This document shows, in pieces, positions 1 through 6,496 of a DNA stretch of 6,496 bases. Positions within the stretch are counted from its first letter, which is position 1, and every line of letters starts with the position of its first letter. The notes under the pieces were generated by a model. The model made no database searches and was not told where the DNA came from. It was given only the letters and a program-made list of their open reading frames with translations. Where the stretch lies: contig DDUE01000057.1 of the NCBI GenBank assembly GCA_002344625.1, positions 1-6,496 of the forward strand, written 5' to 3'. Position numbers and translations under genes: made by a program. Origin of the DNA: Rhodocyclaceae bacterium UBA2346 (GTDB lineage: Bacteria; Pseudomonadota; Gammaproteobacteria; Burkholderiales; Rhodocyclaceae).

Positions 1-1
1 G

Positions 2-214
2 CTGTCCGAGTCGGTCGCGATCGGTGCTGCCGCAGGACTCATCAATCCGGTCGCCGGCGTGGTGACCTATCTGGCGCAGAAGGCCTTGAGCGATCCGATC
101 GAGAAAATGTTCGCGTTTCGTTACGCGATATCGGGCGGCTGGGCCGATCCCCAGGTCGAAAAGCTCGGGGGCGCACCCGATCAAGAGCGGGTTCAGGAAG
201 ACTCAAACCGGTAG
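2..214 (+). CDS. C-terminal end of YhdP-family (AsmA-like, TIGR02099) envelope protein, 5' truncated by window edge
   Basis: An open frame enters from the left edge and ends at TAG 212-214, giving the last 70 residues of a longer protein. The visible part contains LINPVAGVVTYLAQKAL, then DPIEK, then a YAISGGWADPQVEKL stretch. This is the usual finish of the large YhdP/TIGR02099 proteins: a hydrophobic INPVAG segment followed by a beta-strand pattern ending in G-x-W-x-D-P-x-V. Family knowledge: E. coli YhdP is a very large inner-membrane-anchored AsmA-like protein that spans the periplasm and acts with TamB and YdbH in phospholipid transport to the outer membrane. The window holds only a small fraction of the protein, so completeness cannot be judged. 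The stop lies 5 nt before the start of the amidase gene, which suggests translational coupling. The assignment rests on the tail alone but is supported by the downstream amidase-tldD order, where YhdP is expected. Confidence 0.82.
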   Translation: MSESVAIGAAAGLINPVAGVVTYLAQKALSDPIEKMFAFRYAISGGWADPQVEKLGGAPDQERVQEDSNR

Positions 215-219
215 AGCGA

Positions 220-1044
220 ATGAGCACTTCATCTCAGACCTACAGAATTGCGGCGATACAGACGGTTTCCGGGCCGGATGTAGCCGAGAATCTGCGCATC
301 GCGGGCGAACTCGTTGCCGAGGCCGCCGCGGGCGGGGCCAGGCTGGTGGCGTTGCCGGAGTACTTCCCGCTCATCAGCCCCGATGAAAACGCCAAGGTGG
401 GCCTGCGCGAACCGGAAGGCGCCGGGCCATTGCAGGATTTTCTGCGCGAGGCGGCGGCGCGCCACCGCGTCTGGCTCGTCGGCGGAACCATTCCGCTGAT
501 GGCCAGCGCCGCCGACAAGGTGCGCAACACGACGCTGGTGTTCGATGACGAGGGGGCCCAGGTTGCCCGCTACGACAAGATCCACCTGTTCGGATTCCGG
601 CGCGAGCGCGAGGCCTACGACGAGTCGGTGACGATCGAGGCGGGTCGGGACGTGGTGGTTTTCGATGCACCCTGGGGGCGGACCGGGCTGTCGGTCTGCT
701 ACGATCTGCGCTTTCCCGAGCTCTTTCGCCGGATGGGCGAAGTCAGCCTGATCGTGCTGCCGGCCGCATTCACTGCAACCACCGGGCGGGCCCACTGGGA
801 AGTGCTGTTGCGTGCCCGCGCGATCGAAAACCAGTGTTATGTGATGGCGCCTGCGCAGGGTGGCCGGCATCCGGGCGGCCGGATCACCTGGGGGCATACG
901 CTGGTGGCCGACCCGTGGGGTGAAGTCCTCGCGTGCCGCGAAGAGGGCGCGGGCGTGGTGTTCGCCGATCTCGATCCGGCTCGCATGGCCGCGGTGCGCG
1001 AGAGCCTGCCCGCCCTGCGCCATCGTTGCCTGGCGCCCGATTGA
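220..1044 (+). CDS. Carbon-nitrogen hydrolase (nitrilase superfamily, Nit-type amidase)
   Basis: The 274-residue protein has the full nitrilase-superfamily catalytic triad: Glu47 in ALPEYFP, Lys120 in RYDKIHLF and Cys160 in [13 protein letters not shown]. Other family segments are the N-terminal strand RIAAIQT (residues 9-15), RAIENQCYV (200-208) and a closing [12 protein letters not shown] (225-236). Length and the [10 protein letters not shown] signature fit the Nit branch, whose studied members are cytosolic amidases acting on deaminated glutathione or omega-amides; the actual substrate cannot be read from sequence. No signal peptide or membrane segment is visible. The ATG at 220 follows the yhdP-type stop by 5 nt. 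Only a weak AGAG-like ribosome binding site (213-216) precedes it, so coupled translation is likely. The gene is flanked by the YhdP-type gene and tldD, a common proteobacterial order. Superfamily is near certain; reaction is uncertain. Confidence 0.93.
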   Translation: MSTSSQTYRIAAIQTVSGPDVAENLRIAGELVAEAAAGGARLVALPEYFPLISPDENAKVGLREPEGAGPLQDFLREAAARHRVWLVGGTIPLMASAADKVRNTTLVFDDEGAQVARYDKIHLFGFRREREAYDESVTIEAGRDVVVFDAPWGRTGLSVCYDLRFPELFRRMGEVSLIVLPAAFTATTGRAHWEVLLRARAIENQCYVMAPAQGGRHPGGRITWGHTLVADPWGEVLACREEGAGVVFADLDPARMAAVRESLPALRHRCLAPD

Positions 1045-1104
1045 GTTTTCGCCGCTCGGGGCGTGGCTCCGCAGCATGCTCGCGCCCAACCGATACAACG
1101 ACAG

Positions 1105-1126
1105 TCGACGCCGTCCGGGCCGTCGA
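1105..1126 (+). promoter_or_regulatory. Small hairpin between the amidase gene and the tldD ribosome binding site
   Basis: A perfect 6-nt inverted repeat, TCGACG at 1105-1110 and CGTCGA at 1121-1126, encloses a 10-nt loop. It lies 10 nt before the GGAA ribosome binding site (1137-1140) of tldD. No T-run follows, so it is not an intrinsic terminator. It could influence tldD translation or protect the mRNA end. In GC-rich DNA a 6-bp stem can arise by chance, so function is unproven. The 101-nt gap between the two genes otherwise shows nothing I recognise. Confidence 0.25.
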
Positions 1127-1145
1127 TGAACGAAATGGAAATCCG

Positions 1146-2597
<1,452 letters not shown>

Positions 2598-2617
2598 TCC
2601 GCGCGTTCGGGAACCGC

Positions 2618-2653
2618 TGTAGGCGAGCGGCTACATGTAAGCGCGTGTAAGCG
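2618..2653 (+). repeat. Three copies of an 8-nt TGTARGCG repeat downstream of tldD
   Basis: TGTAGGCG begins at 2618, and two identical TGTAAGCG copies begin at 2636 and 2646. The last two are spaced exactly 10 nt apart start to start, about one helical turn; the first lies 18 nt earlier. A perfect palindrome TACATGTA (2632-2639 region) overlaps the second copy, and CCGCT/AGCGG forms a short dyad around the first. Such an array can be a regulator binding site, but it could equally be a decayed REP-like intergenic element, as many of those contain a GTAGG-type motif. No regulator can be named. Confidence 0.4.
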
Positions 2654-2662
2654 AATCCGGCC

Positions 2663-2690
2663 CCCGCCGAGGGAATTTCAGCGGGTTTGT
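2663..2690 (+). terminator. Candidate weak intrinsic terminator after tldD
   Basis: CCCGC at 2663-2667 pairs with GCGGG at 2681-2685. After a C-A mismatch the stem continues with two more pairs and a G-T wobble, around a loop of about five bases (2672-2676). The descending arm is followed by TTTGT. The position, about 65 nt after the tldD stop and before the bactofilin gene, suits a terminator. The T-tract is short and the stem is interrupted, so it may be leaky or not functional. Confidence 0.35.
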
Positions 2691-2822
2691 AAACAGACCT
2701 GCAATGCCCGCCCGGTGCTGCGTTGGTAGGTTTGGGCCAATGTGACTGGGCCGGGTTTTCGAGGGATGCCGGAATCAGGGCGTCTGGAAAACTGAAACAT
2801 CCAATGCGATGCTGCAGCGGGT

Positions 2823-2847
2823 TCGAGATTACACTCGCGAGTCTCGA
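2823..2847 (+). promoter_or_regulatory. CGAG/CTCG dyad region upstream of the bactofilin gene
   Basis: TCGAGA (2823-2828) is inverted as TCTCGA (2842-2847). Inside lies a perfect 10-nt palindrome, ACTCGCGAGT (2833-2842), and CGAG/CTCG also pair around ATTACA. The two dyads have different centres, so they would form competing structures in RNA, or could offer a DNA-binding site for a dimeric regulator. The block ends 17 nt before the bactofilin ribosome binding site. I cannot identify a convincing sigma-70 promoter in the gap; TACACT at 2830-2835 matches a -10 box in only four of six positions and has no good -35 partner. Confidence 0.35.
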
Positions 2848-2864
2848 GCCACCCGGTACTCATT

Positions 2865-2872
2865 GAAGGAGA
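2865..2872 (+). promoter_or_regulatory. Strong ribosome binding site of the bactofilin gene
   Basis: GAAGGAGA contains an AAGGAG core complementary to the 3' end of 16S rRNA, 5 nt before ATG 2877. It is the best ribosome binding site in the window and fixes the bactofilin start. It implies efficient translation, in keeping with a structural polymer protein. Confidence 0.85.
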
Positions 2873-2876
2873 AAAC

Positions 2877-3518
2877 ATGTTCAACAAGCCTACGCTGTTC
2901 CCGAAGTCAAGCGAAGCGGCGCCAACGTCCTCAGTGTCGGCCCCGCGCGGCGGTCGTCTCGTTCCGGGGACGGGAGCGCCGGGTGGGGTTGCATCGGCAA
3001 ACGAAGGTCCGAGCGTGAGCCGGGAATCGCCGCTTGCGTCGGCGAGCGTCACGTCGGCCGCTGCAGCCGCGTTGCCGGCCACGGCGGCCGATGCGAAGAC
3101 AGCGGCTGTGTCCAGTGACAGCCATCTGATCGTTGGCCCGAACGTCAAGTTGAAGGGGGCGGAAATCCTCGACTGCGATACGCTGGTGGTGGAAGGCACG
3201 GTCGAGGCGAAAATGGATAGCCGCGTGATTCGGATTGCCGAGAAGGGTTTCTTCACCGGCACGGTCGGAATCGACGTTGCCGAAATTCATGGGCGCTTCG
3301 AAGGTGAACTGACGGCACGCAGTCAACTGATCATCCACTCGACCGGGCGTGTCAGCGGCAAGATCCGCTATGGCAAGATCTTCATCGAGGAAGGTGGCGA
3401 GATTTCCGGCGATATCAAGGCGGTGGATGCGAGTTCTGTGCCCGCGTCCGCACCGATCGGCATTCATGTCGTTCCGGCGAGTACGCCGCCCGCGGCCACG
3501 GCCGCAACTTCGGAGTAA
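2877..3518 (+). CDS. Bactofilin (polymer-forming cytoskeletal protein, DUF583)
   Basis: The 213-residue protein has three parts. Residues 1-82 are low-complexity, rich in Ala, Ser, Thr, Pro and Gly. Residues about 84-182 form the bactofilin beta-helix core, visible as repeating short strands with Gly turns: HLIVGPNVKLKG, LVVEGTVEA, VIRIAEKGFFTGTV, AEIHGRFEGEL, QLIIHSTGRVSGKI and IFIEEGGEISGDI. Residues 183-213 are a disordered Ala/Pro tail. Bactofilins assemble without nucleotide into filaments or sheets on the inner face of the membrane and place cell-wall or polar factors. The N-terminus MFNKPTLFPK resembles the MFSKQAKS-type membrane-targeting peptide of Caulobacter BacA (Phe2, Lys4). The start is set by the strong AAGGAG site. 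The gene stands alone behind tldD and converges on a lytic transglycosylase gene. The N-terminal arm is long for the family; the core assignment is firm, the cellular role is not. Confidence 0.93.
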   Translation: MFNKPTLFPKSSEAAPTSSVSAPRGGRLVPGTGAPGGVASANEGPSVSRESPLASASVTSAAAAALPATAADAKTAAVSSDSHLIVGPNVKLKGAEILDCDTLVVEGTVEAKMDSRVIRIAEKGFFTGTVGIDVAEIHGRFEGELTARSQLIIHSTGRVSGKIRYGKIFIEEGGEISGDIKAVDASSVPASAPIGIHVVPASTPPAATAATSE

Positions 3519-3546
3519 CCGAGGCACCGGACGGTTTCGATACCGG

Positions 3547-3587
3547 CCCGGGCAGGCTGGAGCTGACCCCGCTTCAGTTTGCCCGGG
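3547..3587. terminator. Inverted repeat at the convergent end of the bactofilin and transglycosylase genes
   Basis: CCCGGGCA at 3547-3554 is exactly inverted as TGCCCGGG at 3580-3587, with a 25-nt spacer. A second, overlapping dyad, ACCCCG (3566-3571) and CGGGGT (3584-3589), could form instead. The structure spans the 55-nt gap between the two stop codons and the last codons of the transglycosylase gene, where a bidirectional terminator would be useful. Neither strand has a T-run after the stem, so it is not a classical intrinsic terminator. It may only be a transcript 3'-end structure, or chance in GC-rich DNA. Confidence 0.25.
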
Positions 3588-4272
3588 GTGCGGCCGCGGT
3601 CGTGTCGATCGACTGGGCGGGCGCGGCGCCGGCTGCGACGGCGACTGCCTCGTAGGCCCATTTCTTTTCCCACGCGGCGCGCACCATGTTTGGATACTCG
3701 GCTTTGCCCAGACTGCCGTTGTAGCGGCCGAGCGCCCTGAACAAGTCCCCTTTCTCGATGTCGAGGTAATGGCGCAGAATGGTGCAGCCGTAGCGCAGAT
3801 TCTTGCGCAGGTGGAATAGGTTGTCGTCGCGCTGGCCGATCACTTTCACCCAGAACGGCATGACCTGCATGTAGCCGCGCGCGCCGGCGCTCGAGACCGC
3901 GTACTTGCGGAATCCGCTTTCCACTTCGATCAGGCCGAGCACGAGCTGCGGGTCGAGCCCCGCCCGGCTTGCTTCATAGTGAATGCTGATCAGCAGCTCT
4001 TCGCGGTAGCGCGGGTCGGGAATGCGTTTCTCGAGGCGACGCGACATTTCGGCCAGCCAGTGATCGCGCGCGACCGGGTCGCGAATCAGCAATTCGGGCG
4101 CCGCTGCGTCGCTGACGGCTGCGTGAAGCGACGCCTGGATGCTTGCAGACATCGGTTCGTATTGCTGCGGCCCGGCCAGGGCCGCCGAGCCCCCGCCGAG
4201 CGCGAGCACAAGCGCTGCGCTCATGATCGAGCTTCTCAGGGGCGAAGTGCGCCGGGACGGGGACGGGTTCAT
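3574..4272 (-). CDS. Exported SLT-family lytic transglycosylase
   Basis: The 232-residue protein begins with an Arg-rich N-region and a hydrophobic stretch (residues about 16-31) ending in ALA before Gly34, a typical Sec signal peptide with probable cleavage after Ala33. The SLT fold covers about residues 90-205. It shows catalytic Glu118 in IEVESGF, then SAGARGYMQVMP (128-139), NLRYG (158-162) and GRYNGS (182-187), matching the family order ES, GLMQ-like and YNG. The tail after 210 is an Ala-rich low-complexity segment. Function: non-hydrolytic cleavage of the MurNAc-GlcNAc bond of peptidoglycan in the periplasm, leaving 1,6-anhydro ends. No lipobox Cys is seen, so it is likely soluble. It lies 14 nt after proS on the same strand, and this placement is familiar in betaproteobacteria. 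No clear ribosome binding site precedes ATG 4272; an internal ATG (residue 17) has GAGAAG upstream but would lose the basic N-region. Confidence 0.93.
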   Translation of the reverse strand: MNPSPSRRTSPLRSSIMSAALVLALGGGSAALAGPQQYEPMSASIQASLHAAVSDAAAPELLIRDPVARDHWLAEMSRRLEKRIPDPRYREELLISIHYEASRAGLDPQLVLGLIEVESGFRKYAVSSAGARGYMQVMPFWVKVIGQRDDNLFHLRKNLRYGCTILRHYLDIEKGDLFRALGRYNGSLGKAEYPNMVRAAWEKKWAYEAVAVAAGAAPAQSIDTTAAAPRAN

Positions 4273-4286
4273 CGCGCCGCGCGTGC

Positions 4287-6002
4287 TTACTTCGCGAGTT
4301 TTTCGGTCAGCAGTGCTGCGAGCGCTGCGAGCGGTACTTTGGTTGCCTCGGTGTCGCGGCGTCCCTGATACTCCGCAACGCCTTCCTTCAGTCCGCGCTC
4401 GCCGATCACGACGCGATGAGGGATGCCGATGAGCTCCCAGTCCGCGAACATCACGCCCGGACGCTCGTCACGATCGTCGAGGATCACATCGATGCCGGCG
4501 GCGCTCAAGGATGCATGTAGTTCGGTCGCCGTTTCGCGCACGGTTTCCGACTTGCCCCAGCCGACCGGGCAGATCGCGAGTTCGAACGGCGCGATCGGCA
4601 GCGGCCACACGATGCCGCGTTCGTCGTTGTTCTGTTCGATCGCCGCACCCAGGATGCGGGTGACGCCGATGCCGTAGCAGCCCATTTCCATGAACTGCTC
4701 GCGCCCGTTCACGTCGAGAAACTTGCAGCCCATCGCTTCCGAGTACTTGGTGCGCAGCTGGAAAATGTGCCCGACCTCGATGCCTCGGCACAGGGCGATC
4801 GAACCCTTGCCGTCGGGCGAGGGGTCGCCGGCCACGACGTTGCGCAGGTCGGCGACTTCGGGTGCGGGGAAGTCGCGGTCGAGATTTGCACCACGATAGT
4901 GCCAGTCGTCGTCGTTGGCGCCGACGACGAAGTCAGCCATGACGGCCACGCTGCGGTCCATGATCACTCTGCCGGCGAAGCCGATCGGCCCGAGCGATCC
5001 CGGGTTTGCGCCAAATCCGGCCAGGATGGCCTCGGGTGTGGCGAAGGTGAGCGGCGTGGCGACGCCTTCGATCTTCTGCGTCTTGATCTCGTTCAGCACG
5101 TGATCGCCGCGAATCATCAGCAGTACCGGCTTGCCGCCTGCCGCTTCGTCGCCTTTCACCACGACCGCCTTGACCGTGCTTTCGACCGGGATGCTCAGGA
5201 ATGAGGCCAGCTCGGCAATCGTCTTGACGCCGGGTGTATGCACCTTGTCCAAGCTTTGGGTGGCCGGGGCGCGGCTGGCGGGCGCCAGTGCTTCGGCGAG
5301 TTCGACATTGGCGGCGTAGTCGGAGTCGGGGCAGTAGGCGATGTCGTCCTCGCCGGTTTCGGCAATGACATGAAACTCGTGCGACCCCGTTCCGCCGATC
5401 GAACCGGTGTCGGCGGCGACCGCGCGATAGTGCAGGCCCAGGCGGGTGAAGATGCGATTGTAGGTATCGTACATGTTCAAATACTCACGCTCGAGATCTT
5501 CGAACGAGGCATGGAACGAGTAACCGTCCTTCATCGTGAATTCGCGCCCGCGCATCACGCCGAAGCGCGGCCGGATCTCGTCACGGAACTTGGTTTGGAT
5601 CTGGTAGAAATGCTTGGGCAATTGTCGGTAGCTGCGCAATTCCCGGCGGGCGACGTCGGTGATCACCTCTTCATGGGTAGGGCCGACGACGAAATCGCGT
5701 TCATGCCGATCTTTCAGGCGCAGCAGCTCCGGCCCGTAGAACGCCCAGCGGCCGGACTCCTGCCAAAGCTCGGCCGGCTGGATCGCCGGCATCAGCACTT
5801 CGATCGCGCCCGCCCGGTTCATTTCCTCGCGAACGATTTCCTCGACCTTGCGAACCACGCGCAGCCCCATCGGCATCCATGTATAGATGCCTGCGGCAAC
5901 CTTGCGGATGAGACCGGCGCGCAGCATCAGCTTCTGGCTGGTGACCTCGGCGTCGGAGGGGGCTTCCTTGAGTGTCGAGACGAAGAAACGGCTTGCAAGC
6001 AT
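4287..6002 (-). CDS. proS: Prolyl-tRNA synthetase, bacterial type with editing insertion
   Basis: The 571-residue protein has the length of E. coli ProS (572). It shows class II motif 1 ([12 protein letters not shown], residues 61-72), [10 protein letters not shown] (107-116), motif 2 ([17 protein letters not shown], 139-155) and motif 3 ([14 protein letters not shown], 444-457). Between motifs 2 and 3, roughly residues 225-405, lies the YbaK-like editing insertion that clears Ala-tRNA(Pro); Lys278 in ESTVKAV sits about where the E. coli editing-site lysine lies. The anticodon-binding domain follows from about 470. The cytosolic enzyme charges tRNA(Pro) with proline. I place the start at ATG 6002 because the protein then begins [13 protein letters not shown], like homologues, with GGA about 8 nt upstream. 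An in-frame TTG at 6041 gives 13 extra residues but overlaps the likely -10 box. The gene probably leads a two-gene operon with the transglycosylase. Confidence 0.98.
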   Translation of the reverse strand: MLASRFFVSTLKEAPSDAEVTSQKLMLRAGLIRKVAAGIYTWMPMGLRVVRKVEEIVREEMNRAGAIEVLMPAIQPAELWQESGRWAFYGPELLRLKDRHERDFVVGPTHEEVITDVARRELRSYRQLPKHFYQIQTKFRDEIRPRFGVMRGREFTMKDGYSFHASFEDLEREYLNMYDTYNRIFTRLGLHYRAVAADTGSIGGTGSHEFHVIAETGEDDIAYCPDSDYAANVELAEALAPASRAPATQSLDKVHTPGVKTIAELASFLSIPVESTVKAVVVKGDEAAGGKPVLLMIRGDHVLNEIKTQKIEGVATPLTFATPEAILAGFGANPGSLGPIGFAGRVIMDRSVAVMADFVVGANDDDWHYRGANLDRDFPAPEVADLRNVVAGDPSPDGKGSIALCRGIEVGHIFQLRTKYSEAMGCKFLDVNGREQFMEMGCYGIGVTRILGAAIEQNNDERGIVWPLPIAPFELAICPVGWGKSETVRETATELHASLSAAGIDVILDDRDERPGVMFADWELIGIPHRVVIGERGLKEGVAEYQGRRDTEATKVPLAALAALLTEKLAK

Positions 6003-6040
6003 GCTGTGCGTCCAATGAGATGCGAAAAGGGCAGGCCGCA

Positions 6041-6049
6041 ATTCTAGCA
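6041..6049 (-). promoter_or_regulatory. Extended -10 promoter for proS
   Basis: Read on the minus strand, these bases are TGCTAGAAT: an extended -10 element with TAGAAT matching TATAAT in five of six positions. Transcription would start near 6034, giving a leader of about 32 nt before ATG 6002. No good -35 box lies 16-18 nt upstream, which is acceptable for an extended -10 promoter. It is the only AT-rich promoter-like site in this GC-rich leader. Confidence 0.5.
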
Positions 6050-6076
6050 GGCCTCACCGGCGGAGCAGTCGGTCGT

Positions 6077-6094
6077 CGCGCATGCCGCGCATGC
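6077..6094. repeat. Tandem 9-nt repeat in the proS-rppH divergent gap
   Basis: CGCGCATGC occurs twice back to back (6077-6085 and 6086-6094). Each copy contains the palindrome GCATGC. The repeat lies about 30 nt upstream of the proposed proS -10 box and about 135 nt before rppH. It may be a binding site for a dimeric regulator or a simple duplication; nothing else supports either view. Confidence 0.3.
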
Positions 6095-6172
6095 TCGTGC
6101 CAGATGGCGGAAAACCGGGTTCGGATGTGCTTGATTGCGGCGTCGCCGGTGGGTTCGGCACGTGAGCCGGCT

Positions 6173-6200
6173 TTCAAAGCGTGGGCAAGTGTGGAAGAAT
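6173..6200 (+). promoter_or_regulatory. Weak candidate promoter for rppH
   Basis: TTCAAA (6173-6178) matches the -35 consensus in four of six positions. After a 16-nt spacer, AAGAAT (6195-6200) matches the -10 consensus in four of six. Transcription would begin near 6207, leaving a leader of about 24 nt before ATG 6231. This is the most AT-rich part of the 228-nt divergent gap, but both boxes are poor, so the call is tentative. Confidence 0.25.
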
Positions 6201-6230
6201 CCAGTCAATTACTGAATCAAAGGTTTGAAT

Positions 6231-6496
6231 ATGCTCGATCGTGAAGGCTATCGCCCGAACGTCGGCATCATTCTGGTCAATGCGCGCAATGAGGTATTCT
6301 GGGGCAAGAGAATCCGTGAGCACTCGTGGCAGTTTCCGCAAGGCGGCATCAAGCACGGCGAGTCGCCGCAGCAGGCGATGTACCGGGAGCTATACGAGGA
6401 AGTGGGTTTATTGCCCGAGCATGTGAAGATCCTTGGGCGCACGCGTGGCTGGTTGCGTTACGACGTTCCCAAGCACTGGATACGGCGGGGGGGGGG
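6231..6496 (+). CDS. rppH: RNA pyrophosphohydrolase RppH (Nudix), 3' truncated by window end
   Basis: The first 88 codons are present. The protein opens [13 protein letters not shown], as RppH/NudH proteins do, followed by [10 protein letters not shown] (residues 31-40). The full Nudix box G-x5-E-x7-REUxEExGU runs from Gly38 to Leu60, with Glu44, Arg52, Glu53, Glu56, Glu57 and Gly59. After it comes [16 protein letters not shown] (71-86), a typical proteobacterial RppH segment. Function: removes pyrophosphate from the 5' triphosphate of mRNAs in the cytosol and so triggers RNase E-dependent decay. The start is supported by AAAGG at 6219-6223, 7 nt before ATG. The gene is divergent from proS, a familiar betaproteobacterial order. 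From codon 87 on the sequence reads only Gly, because the window ends in a G-run that is probably artefactual, so residues after Arg86 should not be trusted. Confidence 0.95.
   Translation, partial: MLDREGYRPNVGIILVNARNEVFWGKRIREHSWQFPQGGIKHGESPQQAMYRELYEEVGLLPEHVKILGRTRGWLRYDVPKHWIRRGG
6487..6496. other. Terminal run of ten G residues, probable sequencing or assembly artefact
   Basis: The last ten bases are all G and replace the expected continuation of rppH. RppH homologues continue after the WIRR segment with charged and aromatic residues rather than a glycine run. Homopolymer G at a sequence end is typical of signal loss in two-colour sequencing chemistry or of a collapsed contig end. 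A real frameshifting G-tract cannot be excluded from this window alone. Confidence 0.7.

Noticed and set aside
933..1145. N-terminal extension of the tldD frame by 71 codons from a GTG
   Set aside because: The added part is an Arg-rich out-of-frame reading of the amidase gene; ATG 1146 has a ribosome binding site and gives the normal TldD length.
2709..2759. CCCGG...CCGGGTTTT, possible terminator upstream of the bactofilin gene
   Set aside because: The arms are about 35 nt apart with only five pairs and no internal support; the candidate at 2663-2690 is more compact.
2818..2850. tRNA-like GGTTCGAGA (T-loop resemblance) upstream of the bactofilin gene
   Set aside because: No acceptor, D or anticodon arm can be built around it, and the T-stem does not pair properly.
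2931..3527. Minus-strand open frame (198 codons) opposite the bactofilin gene
   Set aside because: Arg-rich shadow without motif; the plus strand has a strong ribosome binding site and a clear bactofilin core.
5238..6047. Plus-strand open frame (269 codons) opposite proS
   Set aside because: No recognisable motif and it runs across the whole proS N-terminal half; proS is unambiguous on the minus strand.

Overview
The window looks like ordinary chromosome from a high-GC betaproteobacterium. A member of the Rhodocyclales (Azoarcus/Thauera-like) would fit, but that rank is an inference from gene order, protein similarity recalled from memory and GC content judged by eye. All recognised genes are housekeeping or cell-envelope genes. 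I see no insertion sequence, phage gene, CRISPR array, tRNA or rRNA, and no clear sign of horizontal transfer.

Left part (1-2597, + strand): the last 70 codons of a YhdP-type AsmA-like envelope protein are followed 5 nt later by a nitrilase-superfamily amidase, then by tldD, the protease subunit that works with PmbA/TldE. The three genes lie head to tail and probably form one transcription unit, an arrangement common in proteobacteria. A small hairpin precedes the tldD ribosome binding site, and a modest terminator-like hairpin follows the gene.

Middle (2598-4272): a 279-nt gene-free stretch holds three TGTARGCG repeats, the candidate tldD terminator and a CGAG/CTCG-rich dyad region. It leads into a bactofilin gene with a strong ribosome binding site. 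The bactofilin (a polymer-forming cytoskeletal protein) has a roughly 80-residue low-complexity N-terminal arm that opens with an MFNK peptide resembling known bactofilin membrane anchors. It converges on a minus-strand gene for an exported SLT-type lytic transglycosylase; the two stop codons are about 55 nt apart. A structural scaffold and a peptidoglycan-cutting enzyme thus sit side by side, which is suggestive but not proof of joint function.

Right part (4287-6496): proS (class II prolyl-tRNA synthetase with the bacterial editing insertion) is on the minus strand, 14 nt upstream of the transglycosylase gene, so these two are probably co-transcribed from an extended -10 promoter at about 6041-6049. 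Divergently, rppH (RNA pyrophosphohydrolase) starts at 6231 and runs off the end. The window ends in ten consecutive G residues where RppH proteins do not have a glycine run; this is most likely a sequencing or assembly artefact.

I did not find an obviously undescribed system. The items most worth a second look are the bactofilin anchor and arm, its pairing with the transglycosylase, and the repeats and dyads upstream of it.
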